From the NCBI GenBank assembly GCA_001804885.1, contig MHBM01000234.1, positions 47,592 to 80,080 on the forward strand: a stretch of DNA of 32,489 nucleotides. The letters are read 5' to 3'. The notes under the pieces were generated by a model. The model did no database searches. It saw only the letters and a list, made by a program, of their open reading frames with translations, and was not told where the DNA came from. The DNA comes from Lentisphaerae bacterium RIFOXYA12_FULL_48_11. GTDB lineage: Bacteria; Verrucomicrobiota; Kiritimatiellia; UBA8416; YA12-FULL-48-11. Of this stretch, positions 21,401 to 26,428 are shown in pieces. The first letter of the stretch is position 1; each line of letters starts with the position of its first letter. The position numbers and the translations under genes were made by a program.

Positions 21401-23801
21401 GACCCTTACTGCCGGAAATTATGCGATTGGAACGGCCAGTAACGCTATTGTTACGATACAGGATGCCAGAATTAATACGTGGATGAACAGAATGAGAATA
21501 ACTTTTACCGGTTATGTCAATGAAGCCGGAGAAGTGCTGACGAATTTCCCTGCACTGGTTGTGCTCAATACGAATATAACCGGATTTGCATATGAGAGTT
21601 TTACATTGCCTGATAATGGCGGTGATCTGCGTTTTGGAAATTCTAACGAGACCACGATTTTGAACTACGAGATTGAGCACTGGGATACAAATGGTAATTC
21701 TTATATCTGGGTTCAGGTGCCTGAACTGGCAGATTCAAATACGTATATCTGGGTTTGCTGGGGTAACAGCATGGTGACCAGTGCTCCAAGCTATACAACA
21801 AACGGGTCAACGTGGTCCCAGGATTTTGCTGGAGTATGGCATTTGAAGGAAGGCGGAGGACCGGCAGCACAAGATTCCACCGTTAACTTCAATCACGGAA
21901 CGTTGGTGAACAGTCCCGCCTGGACGAATGGACAGGTGAATGGCACCCTTGATTTTGACGGGAATACGCAATATGTGAATGCCGGCAGTGGTTCATCCCT
22001 TTCTTTTACGAATAATTTTACGTTATCGGCATGGATCAATCCGACCTCGTATCATACAGTTGGATATTTTGGCCTGATGAATGGTATCCTGGGACGTGGT
22101 CCAGCAGGTACTTTCAACTACAGTTTGCAAGCAAAAGACGCCACGACGATTTCGTTCATCAAGCGAACGGGCGTAGAAGGCCTGCAATTCTATAATTTCA
22201 CCGGTGTTCCCACGTTGACTACGAACTGGACGCTTGTGACCGTAAGGATTTTGGACGGAACCGCAATGCTGTACATCAATGGTGTCTTTTCCGGCTCAAT
22301 GGCCGTTGGGCCAATCGCCCCAGTAGCTGGTGATGTTTTATATTTGGGAACGGAGATGCCCGGACAATCGGAGTGTGCGTTTGCGGGTAGCCTTGACGAG
22401 ATACGTATTCGCAGCATTGCCGAATCTTCCAACTGGGTCTGGGCCTGCTGGATGAACCAGGCTTCAAACAGCGCGTTCATGTCTTGCGGGGGTATCTCGT
22501 ACACCATCAATGCGTCAGCCAATCCACCGACTGGCGGCACCATTACCCCGAGCGGTGCGGTGCAAGTGGCGAATGGTAGCGATACGAACTTCGTGATAAG
22601 CGTGACAAATGCCCATTACCATATCGCAGATGTCGTCGTCGACGGCATTTCTGTTGGCCCGTCCAATACGTACAGCTTTAGCAATATTACGAACGCGCAC
22701 ACGATAGTCGCAAACTTCGCGCTCGATACCTACACGCTCGCGGTAGACACGTTATATGGCTTTGCGATACCAGCTGCCGGCGTGACAACAAATGACTGGA
22801 ATACCAACATTAACGCAACGGTGACCACACCCGTCTTGAACGGGGCAGATACGCAGTACGTCTGCATAGGCTGGACCGGCTCCGGCAGCGTTACGAATGG
22901 AACGGGTACAAACACTTCGTTCAACATCACGAATGACAGTGCTATCAGCTGGCTGTGGACGACAAACTACATGCTCACAATCGGCACAACGAACTGCAGT
23001 GTGAGCGTGACGAGCGGTTTCCATGCTGCGGACAGTAACGTCACTGTAACCGTTACGCCTGATGTGAATTATCACTTTGTGGCTTGGACAGGTGCAACAA
23101 ATGGTTGTACGACTAACGCTTTCGACATAACTTTACCTATGACCAACGCCCGTTCAATCACGGCTGTCTGCGCAATTACAACATACAATATCAATGCCTC
23201 GTCCGGCCCGAACGGCGTGATCTCGCCAAACGGGGTCATCCCTGTCGCTTCCGGGAGCAGTACAAACTTTGTGATGACGCCTGCAACCTTCTACCATGTT
23301 AATGATGTCCTGGTGGACAGCGTCTCGGTTGGAGCATCTAATTCTTATCTGTTTGTTAATGTTACAAACAATAGAACAGTTTCGGTAACATTCTCTCCTG
23401 ATTATACTGCCAGTGCTCATTCGACACCTGTGTGGTGGCTGGATCAATACTATGGTTCTGTGGACTACAACGCCTATGCCGAAATGGATACGGATGCTGA
23501 CGGATTCTTATCATGGCAGGAATACATTTGTGGTACTGATCCTACAAATAATGCCTCTTCTTTCCGGATTATTCAGTTCGTAAGACTTGGCACAACTAAC
23601 CGTATTGCCTGGCTGGGTGGCGACACCAACCTGCCTCCGTTTGAAATCCGGAGGTCAACCAATCTGCTAAGCACAACCAACTGGATTTCCATCACCAACA
23701 TTGTCAGATCGGCAGACGGCACCAACTACCTGAATGACACGAGCCCATTTCCAACCAATCTGCCGACTTTCTACAGGATAGTGGCAACAAATACTCCGTA
23801 A
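9474..23801 (+). CDS. Giant secreted multidomain protein, autotransporter-repeat/PA14/Fn3/DUF2341/LamG/Calx-beta/InlB-like/EF-hand
   Basis: About 4775 residues. Residues 1-20 form a signal peptide (MMKR, hydrophobic core, IWA cleavage). Residues 21-880 are beta-strand repeats of the passenger-associated (PATR) type. Then come an Fn3-like domain (about 949-1046), a PA14-like domain (1047-1230), five Fn3-DUF2341-LamG units (1233-3789), an Fn3-like and a Calx-beta domain (3792-3999), a sixth DUF2341-LamG unit (4001-4339), InlB-like repeats (4341-4642) and a tail with an EF-hand loop and a typical C-terminal strand region. Units 1 and 5 carry an inserted lectin-like domain. I see no outer-membrane barrel, PEP-CTERM motif or transmembrane anchor, so the anchoring mode is unknown. 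It is a tandem paralogue of the gene ending 135 bases upstream. It is probably a cell-surface or released carbohydrate-binding or adhesive protein; this role is inferred from domains only. Confidence 0.88.
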   Translation: MMKRILFSVFVIFCSSNIWAVDGIWNYNGSDNWTTSSRWNGSQIASGTDGIADFSRVNIDSGTRTVTLNGNRTIGTVLFGDFMWLSNDWVLQRAGNLTLDVTSGLPVINISNRTTTITAVIDGNDGLEKRGLGTLVLAATNLFTGPVVLNGGQTTLDFSGSLSPTNNIIGSGSALTLTGGSTLIIKGKNSVVNSQTFDGMTLDNGLNFVTVTNGSGGTANLNLGTITRNLGLVDFNLPYNGSITTLTPNEDGILGCYATVRSNDWARNNGFNVVAPYMAYSTNVFIAGYNSIITLNCTMTNAMVNSLRFNDSTTRTLSLTGTNRIVSGGLMFTASSAVGSKINGGWLTSGTNELIIIDNHKVDRRSGLTNTNLDTIITDRGATSVVLRLVSYSGAMGSQNGSLITLARTNNTYSGGTYLNNAGVYFYGDGSFGPVPSTPQTNITAVSGFNWLKPRNAMTTDVNRTFYINTNAFMVFDTRNSSLTIKGAITGPGVLLGPTGVTGYPLVLDGSNTITGTIEANTTALRMTNSASLPATANLRLAGWRDSWDQGIVEMNGTFTRDLGFGANQVAWMSSIYSSDYRSGGFAAVGGPLTVNIGGNGSNLVWSQNYFSPYNYFQLGNVNSTDPVIWVNPINLNSINGGRRINVRGTAIMQGVISGIDCEIIKSAPGNLILAATNSYAFTRIEQGTITIFSDGSIGAVPFVPTNSIRFNYGNGALLAGADLVLGNTRNIWIANNYVGTLDSSNYVMTVSGVVNGQGGLGKAGAGQVVLLNENTYAGPTLISNGTLVVNGSLHSDSIVTVTNTGFIGGSGVVNGPVTVLSGSGLVPGGTNSGGILTLNNFLTMNSGSIYGWRYGTTPGLVAVSNQVTLTPGGECTLRLYNPEGLTEPVNQQFVIMTWPVGVADPDTNITWNIEKPVGGGAEGWAMPVVSMDTTSNRMLVTFPAAGFPAVNNGIGPSDVLTNTAVLNGSYTSTGSTAEVCIYWGVSDGGTNKATWENVYSNGVTSVGDFSTALSNLYYGLRYYYRCYASNAVGECWSPVSSSFTTMMPGLYLFGLRGSLFLNDRQNANALNLNDAAYNISSYRVFTGYKVNSVLALAEAPQYNTIATGDIYNFSMFTGFPSSDYFATVFSGQMVPRFSGVHNFRWDCDDWGMIYIDFNNDGIFQASDGVVAAPIRSTSGNVTLTAGQAYNIIFLGKENAGGESINFWITEPGQPEARVSVILQPGMWKYCQAGAGVSNSFPSSIEATSAVFNAVLSSSGTVSEVWAYWGPADCTNVASAWANSAYLGSFTNVVTNLSYSVTGLTPDIPYYVRFSVTNVLLTSWSDPVSFRTAYQPLADTIQASPFRTKITFSGYDKAETLTNLPVLVVLSESMTNFLYSQFASSSGADLRFTDETQTNELSYEIEQWNPIRFAGLPSGLALWLKADVGVVTNGSGNVTTWQDQSGWGRDANNVISDPALLTNGPAGQNVVNFDGGDAVYTTYNFDSLQQYTIFSVARYTGPDYYGRVISSFTRNDLFGFHSSGDERWHMEGWIYNGGTANTNWHLHAGTINNESDPKANFWKEGNQLAFNANGSSDSYFKPGRVEVGGWNGASEMSKCEVAELIIFDHVLTSNELNQVGGYLSQKYGLPSAYSATTGASYVWVKIPEFTNNCSIWAYWGNTNAVVSPVYTTNGSVWSEGYIGVWHMDRTNTLDSTSNHWNATEWFFPRESTSTGFVGSAQTFNGSSSFMGVGPIRVASEISVEAWAYSGNFGQNGFIVSKQPVDLRWQLFLEGSSVRWSGSSEEITASAPANNAWHYLSGMQSGSDAYLYVDGIQQASGSISSIEDGSGYVEIGRYNSGSYFNGLLDEVRLSSVMRSSNWMWACWLNHASNSSFGICQPVVGIQNLAATNISSTSAVLNATLGTTGLATDVIAYWGANDGGTNPASWASSNFVGSFSDLYTNLSCVATGLAAGVDYLYTFRAVSTESDIWASGIKSFRTLAGMSGFSNKMRITFSGYDRDETLTNFPALVTLGESLPSFLYSQFLEGATDLRFMDAGETRELNYEIESWNTNGSSYIWVQIPEFTSNCSIWAYWGNPSATVAPVCTTNSAAWDSNYRGVWHMKEADALDSTWLKNNGTGYGNTNVMGGKIGNAQGFDNNYVQIANENNFDINDKLTVSAWVRVDNGWRTTWQTVVSKDGEGEGWQLRRYNNLDAASFTMRGTGGDDNGPIGMAGLNDGQWHYLFGVFDGVNRSFYVDGIGDINLADTGYISLDNEPVRIGANNGAGNRHRGIIDEVRIENTARSSNWMWACWLNQASNSFFNTYSLLGEIKNVSASGVTATSAVFNATLYASNTEFDVSVCWDTNNWGTNVTLWAHTNYVGSWTNVDVTSISCTVSGLVSDARYYYTFVATNTTDSLQGDDAQSFRTLFSTESVATYPYRMQITFSGYDKDETLTNFPALVVLTDGYNGFFYNQLQSGGVDLRFTGESTNELNYEIESWNTNGSSYIWVQVPELTNNCSIWAYWGNASVSVPEYTTNGATWNTDFMGVWHLHSNASDSTVNNYDGLVYGGANSLPMEGLIGNAWYFDGLDNAVRVTRMIQADFTIACWMKADGGSINGTQWYNGTGLIDAYVASSTYDFGMGFDSNKVSFGTGNPDQTLLSCVQVNDGLWHHVVATRERLSGAKRVYVDGVDCGTLTGNTNFLNVAGTIAFGQLQTWANYFKGRLDEVEISGITRSSNWIWACYMNQASNSVFNPAGAVEGVLLPYVSNSNGASAVLLNSATLNGYLVATGNAPTTVWVYWGTTDGGTNKLDWGTDGTFGEVGVGLLTTNITGLASATEYYYRFYASNSNGECWAPATESFSTLRYRTKIQFGGYNKDEILTNFPALVMFTEGLNGFSHSQCAANNGGDLRFADSNEMVILNHEIEKWDTGGSSYAWVQVPELVSNGWVWAYWGGLDTNMPSYATNGATWSQNYLGVWHFGSTNSFYKYPDSTASRFDGVNYGGDSIQGKVGGAVDFSGGFKYVDIGGIGSSSSNYTFQYWLQTSLPNGYLTDIANGRIITRMENGTIRTYDSAGSWRTAYGSGLNNGQWRHAVFVFDCDTSTGAIYIDGVLAGSGITYKPTTIGGNARIGCDVSSAAWNHFFGAIDEFQISTVVRSSNWVWACYMNQGSNGWFNTVNPIESTSLPVINNSGAASLTMTSASVGGYLSSTGGAPATVMVYWGTTDGGTNKVAWLNSIDMGQPVPGSLSTNITGLAAGSTYYYRYYASNSFGECWAPASTSFSPTRHQLKIQFSGYDKEETLTNFPVLVTFADGSNGFSYSQMSSQIGGDLRFMNSNETVYLNYEIEQWDPASLSNMVPSDVSGLVLWLKADAGVQTNVDGYVSSWTDQSGAGVNVSQSAGGYQPIYVTNTINGLPAVRFDGFNDQMTWPSALAARTIFVVNRVAVGSKQYCGVIGFNGNDMGIRRENSTTWRHSGSSSDFSNPAGSAFKINGQATTIMAEDVWHVITAVRGIGTMSVDSIGSYYAGREFGGDYAEVLVYNRDLSVNEQNRIGWYLAQKYGLNTTYTQPTGESYIWVQVPELVSNGCIWAYWGGLDTNPPACTTDGSTWDTSYKGVWHMNQPYAKDSTTNANNGIPVGAMDEQGKIDGAQWFNGSSYINCGTGPSLNLPTMLTVESWLKPSSVSGEKSMVGKSGAMIFKTSGTEIRFTTPAVLDHSSSGAGLATGTWYHLACSFEESTLDGCKFYKNGNFLTASNSSALTGNNNAFQIGGYTEYGNGVIDEVRISDIIRSPNWLWASYMNQVSNSSFMSASLFISNESATNLAATSATMRGYLHHTDSVPTYAWIFYGQTDGGSVATNWQNTNYLGEVSEGLISTNISSLQSEKVYYYRYYASNSVRSAWATPCEKFFTGQITVHATDADASEVGPDTGTFTVYRSALETNSALTVNYLIEGTATSGSDYMTLSGAVTIPVGQTNAAITIIPIEDILSESAETVDLTLTAGNYAIGTASNAIVTIQDARINTWMNRMRITFTGYVNEAGEVLTNFPALVVLNTNITGFAYESFTLPDNGGDLRFGNSNETTILNYEIEHWDTNGNSYIWVQVPELADSNTYIWVCWGNSMVTSAPSYTTNGSTWSQDFAGVWHLKEGGGPAAQDSTVNFNHGTLVNSPAWTNGQVNGTLDFDGNTQYVNAGSGSSLSFTNNFTLSAWINPTSYHTVGYFGLMNGILGRGPAGTFNYSLQAKDATTISFIKRTGVEGLQFYNFTGVPTLTTNWTLVTVRILDGTAMLYINGVFSGSMAVGPIAPVAGDVLYLGTEMPGQSECAFAGSLDEIRIRSIAESSNWVWACWMNQASNSAFMSCGGISYTINASANPPTGGTITPSGAVQVANGSDTNFVISVTNAHYHIADVVVDGISVGPSNTYSFSNITNAHTIVANFALDTYTLAVDTLYGFAIPAAGVTTNDWNTNINATVTTPVLNGADTQYVCIGWTGSGSVTNGTGTNTSFNITNDSAISWLWTTNYMLTIGTTNCSVSVTSGFHAADSNVTVTVTPDVNYHFVAWTGATNGCTTNAFDITLPMTNARSITAVCAITTYNINASSGPNGVISPNGVIPVASGSSTNFVMTPATFYHVNDVLVDSVSVGASNSYLFVNVTNNRTVSVTFSPDYTASAHSTPVWWLDQYYGSVDYNAYAEMDTDADGFLSWQEYICGTDPTNNASSFRIIQFVRLGTTNRIAWLGGDTNLPPFEIRRSTNLLSTTNWISITNIVRSADGTNYLNDTSPFPTNLPTFYRIVATNTP
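9530..12110 (+). repeat. Autotransporter-associated beta-strand (PATR-like) repeats
   Basis: Degenerate copies of a G-x-G-x-L-x-K-x-G-x-G-T-L-x-L...N-T-Y-x-G...N-G-T-L pattern are visible. The clearest are near 9840-9950 (GLEKRGLGTLVL) and 11743-11850 (GLGKAGAGQVVL, NTYAGPT, NGTLVVNG). Weaker copies lie near 10937 and 11439. This predicts a beta-helix fold. No translocator barrel follows anywhere in the gene, which is common for such repeats in PVC bacteria. Confidence 0.65.
13701..14390 (+). other. Lectin-like domain nested inside DUF2341 (gene 2, unit 1)
   Basis: About 230 residues separate the E-I-E-x-W strand from the S-Y-V-W-V-K-I-P strand. The insert opens with GLALWLKAD and W-x-DQSG, and closes with YLSQKYGL. 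It occupies the same place as the insert in unit 1 of the first gene, so it predates the duplication. Confidence 0.7.
19462..20125 (+). other. Lectin-like domain nested inside DUF2341 (gene 2, unit 5; absent from gene 1 unit 5)
   Basis: The insert opens with GLVLWLKAD and W-T-DQSG, and closes with E-V-L-V-Y...YLAQKYGL before S-Y-I-W-V-Q-V-P resumes. The first gene's unit 5 runs straight through this junction (near 6840-6870, E-K-W-N-T-N-G-D-S-Y), so this insert was gained in gene 2 or lost from gene 1. Confidence 0.7.
22497..23400 (+). repeat. InlB-like (divergent B-repeat) region near the C-terminus
   Basis: Three to four copies of about 70-80 residues each show a Y-x-I-N-A-S...G-x-I-x-P-x-G...V-x-x-G-S-x-T-N-F pattern followed by H-x-x-D-V-x-V-D-x-x-S-V-G and ending V-x-F. 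The first (about 22497-22725) and last (about 23175-23397) are the most alike. This resembles the Listeria-Bacteroides/InlB B-repeat family, usually a stalk in surface proteins. The first giant gene lacks this region. Confidence 0.65.
23487..23522 (+). other. Canonical EF-hand loop in the C-terminal tail
   Basis: DTDADGFLSWQE has D1, D3, D5, G6, L8 and E12, matching the EF-hand calcium loop at every ligand position. It is followed by a C-G-T-D-P-T motif seen widely in PVC secreted proteins of this type. Confidence 0.7.
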
Positions 23802-23903
23802 TGTGCGAGTCTTTTCGGGATTATAAGCTTGAGCTGTGAAGGAAGTTCGTGTTGACTTCGTGCTCTTCATGATATTGTTTCATGCCTTTAGAAAGGAAAT
23901 ACA

Positions 23904-25004
23904 ATGGGTTTTGAAGGTGGAGCTTTAAGTTATCGTGCTTTTTATCTGTCTGGCAAACTGCCAGAGGATGTCGTCAAGCGTTTTGCCAAACATGCCATAC
24001 CACCGATAGAAACGCTTGGAAATGGCGAGTTGAACGGCTGGGTATCAGGCAGGCATTTACTCGATCGGAAGATAACAGAGGAAAACGCATTTCTTGCAGG
24101 ATACCTGCGGCTGACTTTGGTAAAGGCAGAGAAGAAGATTCCGGAAGCGCTACTTCGGGCAGAATGTAAGATAGAAGAGCTGGCGCGTATATCTGCGGAA
24201 GGTAAGGCCTTCCTTAACCGCGGGGAACGTATAGAGATTAAAAAAGAAGTGATCGACAGGCTTCTGCCGAAAATGCCGCCAACGCTGACAGGGATTCCAA
24301 TACTGTTTGATTCAAACAGTCAGGTCTTGTATGCAGGTGCCACAACAGAAGGCCAGATGGATGCCCTGACAATCAAGTTCCAGGAAACCACGGGAATAAA
24401 ATTAATCCCGATTATGCCGCAGTCTGCAGCATTGAAACGGCGGAGCGTAAGTGTTGAAGGGGTTGAACCAACGAGTTTCTCGCCGGACCTGGAAGATCCG
24501 CTTGCCGGAGGAAGTATCGGCCAGGACTTCCTGACATGGTTATGGTTTTATTCGGAAATGAGGGGTGGATTGATGACGATAGACAAGGACCAGTTCGGGA
24601 TTATGCTGGAAGGACCCTTGACTTTCTATCTCGAGGGCGATGGAGCCCACCTGACCCTGCTTCGTAACGGTATGCCGCTTGTTTCGGCTGAAGCAAAAAC
24701 AGCGATGCTGAATGGAAAGAAACTGGTCAGCTCCAAGATCACAATGTCTCACCAGCAGGAGATGTGGAACGTGATGCTGGACGCAAATAATTTCATCTTC
24801 CGCGGATTGAAAATTCCGAAGAATGAAGAGGACCTTGATGCAATCAGCCGTTTTCAGCAGAGGATGGTATCGCTCGACAGGTTTATGAATGCTTTTCTTT
24901 CGTATTATGACCGTTTCCTGGATGAACGCCTCGACCGCAAGCAGTGGAAGCCGGTTCAGAAAGATATTCACAAGTGGGTGGCAGACCGTGTTTCGAAAAG
25001 GTAA
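23904..25004 (+). CDS. rdgC: RdgC-like (recombination-associated) protein
   Basis: 366 residues. The start is fixed by AAAGGA 6-8 bases upstream of ATG. The N-terminal two thirds read like RdgC: a YRAFYLSG opening, a GW strand near 45, a K-A-E-K-K-I-P-E-A-L-L segment at 73-84 followed by a charged helix, and E-V-I-D-R-L-L-P-K near 115-123, matching the L-K-D-E-V-L-H-S-L-L-P-R region of E. coli RdgC as I remember it. A GQDFLTWLWFYSE segment (206-218) resembles the version of the family outside enterobacteria. E. coli RdgC (about 303 residues) is a ring-shaped, non-specific DNA-binding protein that modulates RecA. It is 102 bases after the giant gene and converges on the regulator with 11 bases between stops. 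Family call is moderate; function in this host is inferred. Confidence 0.65.
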   Translation: MGFEGGALSYRAFYLSGKLPEDVVKRFAKHAIPPIETLGNGELNGWVSGRHLLDRKITEENAFLAGYLRLTLVKAEKKIPEALLRAECKIEELARISAEGKAFLNRGERIEIKKEVIDRLLPKMPPTLTGIPILFDSNSQVLYAGATTEGQMDALTIKFQETTGIKLIPIMPQSAALKRRSVSVEGVEPTSFSPDLEDPLAGGSIGQDFLTWLWFYSEMRGGLMTIDKDQFGIMLEGPLTFYLEGDGAHLTLLRNGMPLVSAEAKTAMLNGKKLVSSKITMSHQQEMWNVMLDANNFIFRGLKIPKNEEDLDAISRFQQRMVSLDRFMNAFLSYYDRFLDERLDRKQWKPVQKDIHKWVADRVSKR

Positions 25005-25015
25005 TTGAGGAATTA

Positions 25016-26176
25016 TCATTTTCTGTATTTCTTGCGATAGTCGAGAGGCGTCATTCCCTTTTCTTTCCTGAAGATACGCGATAAATTCTTTGCATCAGGG
25101 TAGCCAAGATTGCAGGCAATCTCGATGATCTGCAGGTTGGTTTCGGTCAGCATTTTTGCTGCATACTGTGCCTGGGCACGCCTGATTTCCTCGTGAATAG
25201 ACCGGCCCAGCGCCTTCTTGAAACGATGATACAATGCCCGCCTGGATACCGGAACGGATTTTACAACCGCGTCGACACTGATTTTCTGCCCGGCATTGTC
25301 GCGGATAAAACATACGGCTTTTGCGACATTCCTGTCTTCTGTTGCCATAATATCCGTTGACTGGCGTATCATGACATGCAGTGGTTCGACAATTATGCTC
25401 TGGCTGGATTTCTTTCTGTGGTTGATCATCCAGGCAAGCAGTTCGGCCGCCTTATACCCGGCTTGTTCCGTATTAAGGACAACGCTTGACATGGGAGGAT
25501 CCGAGAAATCGCAGACGAGTTCATCATTCCCGACACCAATGAGGGCAGCATCTTCCGGTATACTGAGACCGGCAACCCTGCAGGCTTCGAAGCAGTCGTG
25601 GCTGCAGTCATCGGTACAGACCATGAGGCCGAACGGCCTTGGCAGGGATTTCAGCCAGTCTGCCAGTCGGCATTGTTTTTCGACCTGGGAACCGTGCTTT
25701 GGTACCGAATATGTATGGGCCTTGTAGCCTGCTTTTGCCAGTCGGGCCTCAAAGCTCTTTTGCCGATTTATGGACCAAACCCAGTTTCCAACACCGTAAA
25801 AGGCAAAGTTCCTGAACCCCCGGTCAAGAAAGTGTTCCGCCGCCATTGCCCCGACAGCAGTGTTATTTGTCATGATGTTTGGATGTTCTGCAAAGGTGTC
25901 GCGGTAGGGTGCAATGATTAATGGGAGTCTGAGTGACAGCGCCTCCATGTGTTCGTCTTTCTCCCGCATTATTATCCCGTCTGCCTTCCATTTCTTCAGG
26001 TCGTCCAGCTTGATTTTCCTGCCACCCGATACCACGGGAATAATCCGGAAGAATTTCCATGGACCATGGAGACGTGAATATTTCAGGACTCCGCGGACTA
26101 GGCCCTGCTCGTATCCGCGGGAAGTATCCATAAGGAGGATTATCTTCAGTATTCTCTTCATTGTGCCGTAGAACAT
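25016..26176 (-). CDS. XylR-type transcriptional regulator (LacI-like sensor + AraC HTH)
   Basis: 386 residues. Residues about 7-275 form a LacI/periplasmic-binding-protein-like sensor: I-L-L-M-D-T-S-R-G-Y near 13-22, the G-V-G-N-D-E-L turn near 204-210, and the S-V-V-L-N...G-Y-K-A-A-E-L-L signature near 221-237. Residues about 285-386 form an AraC-type double helix-turn-helix, with the first helix pair near 289-314 and the second near 338-370, ending in the family's MTPLDYRKKY. This is the layout of E. coli XylR, which senses xylose. Here the ligand is unknown but is probably the sugar handled by the divergent cluster. ATG 26176 and ATG 26161 (MKRIL) are both possible and neither has a strong ribosome binding site; family members usually start at the MKR. 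It most likely activates the rightward operon through the 21-bp-spaced repeats 33 bases upstream. Confidence 0.88.
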   Translation of the reverse strand: MFYGTMKRILKIILLMDTSRGYEQGLVRGVLKYSRLHGPWKFFRIIPVVSGGRKIKLDDLKKWKADGIIMREKDEHMEALSLRLPLIIAPYRDTFAEHPNIMTNNTAVGAMAAEHFLDRGFRNFAFYGVGNWVWSINRQKSFEARLAKAGYKAHTYSVPKHGSQVEKQCRLADWLKSLPRPFGLMVCTDDCSHDCFEACRVAGLSIPEDAALIGVGNDELVCDFSDPPMSSVVLNTEQAGYKAAELLAWMINHRKKSSQSIIVEPLHVMIRQSTDIMATEDRNVAKAVCFIRDNAGQKISVDAVVKSVPVSRRALYHRFKKALGRSIHEEIRRAQAQYAAKMLTETNLQIIEIACNLGYPDAKNLSRIFRKEKGMTPLDYRKKYRK

Positions 26177-26208
26177 ATGATTTTTCAGGCAAAAGGTGTA
26201 GGATTAAC

Positions 26209-26244
26209 TTGCACAAAATGAGGAATACTTTGCACGGCATGAGG
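26209..26244 (+). promoter_or_regulatory. Candidate AraC/XylR-type operator: two direct repeats spaced 21 bp
   Basis: TTGCAC-N3-ATGAGG occurs at 26209-26223 and again at 26230-26244. Twelve of 15 positions are identical and the starts are exactly 21 bp (two helical turns) apart. AraC-family regulators with two HTH motifs typically bind such tandem half-sites with this periodicity, as at araI1-I2. The pair lies between the regulator and the oxidoreductase gene, and its right end abuts a -35 element, the arrangement expected for an activator. Confidence 0.7.
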
Positions 26245-26274
26245 TTGATTTTGGCATATATCTTGAAATATACT
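26245..26274 (+). promoter_or_regulatory. Candidate sigma70 promoter of the oxidoreductase/ThuA operon
   Basis: TTGATT (26245-26250) and TATACT (26269-26274) are separated by 18 bases. Both are good matches to the -35 and -10 consensus, and the -35 directly follows the second operator half-site. A start near 26281 would give a leader of about 184 bases before the ATG at 26465. Confidence 0.6.
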
Positions 26275-26293
26275 TACTCGAAATTGAAAATGA

Positions 26294-26314
26294 GCCGGCT
26301 GAATGTTTGCCGGC
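26294..26314 (+). other. Leader hairpin
   Basis: GCCGGC at 26294-26299 can pair with GCCGGC at 26309-26314 across a 9-base loop, near the predicted 5' end of the operon transcript. No U-tract follows. Each arm is also part of an 8-bp palindrome (AGCCGGCT, TGCCGGCA), so a protein-binding site is the alternative. Confidence 0.35.
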
Positions 26315-26413
26315 AGTTCTTGAATCCGGTGGAGGAAACGGCAAGGCAGACATTGATGAATCCGGCGATGATCTGCAGGTTAAGATATGTTGCCGGATGA
26401 AAGTAGGCGGTAA

Positions 26414-26428
26414 GACCTGTCTCAGGTC
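26414..26428 (+). other. Inverted repeat just upstream of the oxidoreductase start
   Basis: GACCTG and CAGGTC are perfect 6-bp complements around TCT, ending 24 bases before the AGGAGGT ribosome binding site (26453-26459). It could be an mRNA hairpin or a small operator. Confidence 0.3.

Larger units (their letters stand above)
13172..22490 (+). repeat. Six-unit Fn3-DUF2341-LamG array in the second giant gene
   Basis: DUF2341 starts lie near 13513, 15445, 16738, 18022, 19279 and 21494. The LamG-terminal motif follows each; unit 5 reads RSPNWLWAS and unit 6 ESSNWVWAC. A Calx-beta domain (21141-21472) sits between the Fn3-like domain after unit 5 and the DUF2341 of unit 6, exactly as in the first giant gene. 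Unit 5 is about 0.6 kb longer than its counterpart because of an inserted domain. Confidence 0.85.

Noticed and set aside
465..22490. Regularly spaced repeats that could suggest CRISPR or tandem DNA repeats
   Set aside because: The units are about 1.3 kb, differ mostly at synonymous sites and encode protein domains. There are no short identical repeats with spacers.
23401..23801. Autotransporter barrel, PEP-CTERM or type IX sorting signal at the C-terminus of the second giant protein
   Set aside because: I see no series of amphipathic strands ending in Phe, no PEP motif with a hydrophobic helix and basic tail, and no recognised sorting domain.
23852..23878. Promoter for the RdgC-like gene: TTGACT with TATTGT
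   Set aside because: The -35 is good but the spacer is only 15 bases and the -10 matches at four of six positions. Too weak to list as a feature.
25005..25015. Bidirectional terminator between the convergent RdgC-like and regulator genes
   Set aside because: Only 11 bases separate the stops, and no inverted repeat with flanking U-tracts is visible around them.
26161..26400. A 79-codon plus-strand frame across the regulator start and operator region
   Set aside because: It runs through the direct repeats and the promoter, has no ribosome binding site, and has an unremarkable composition. The regulatory reading explains the stretch better.
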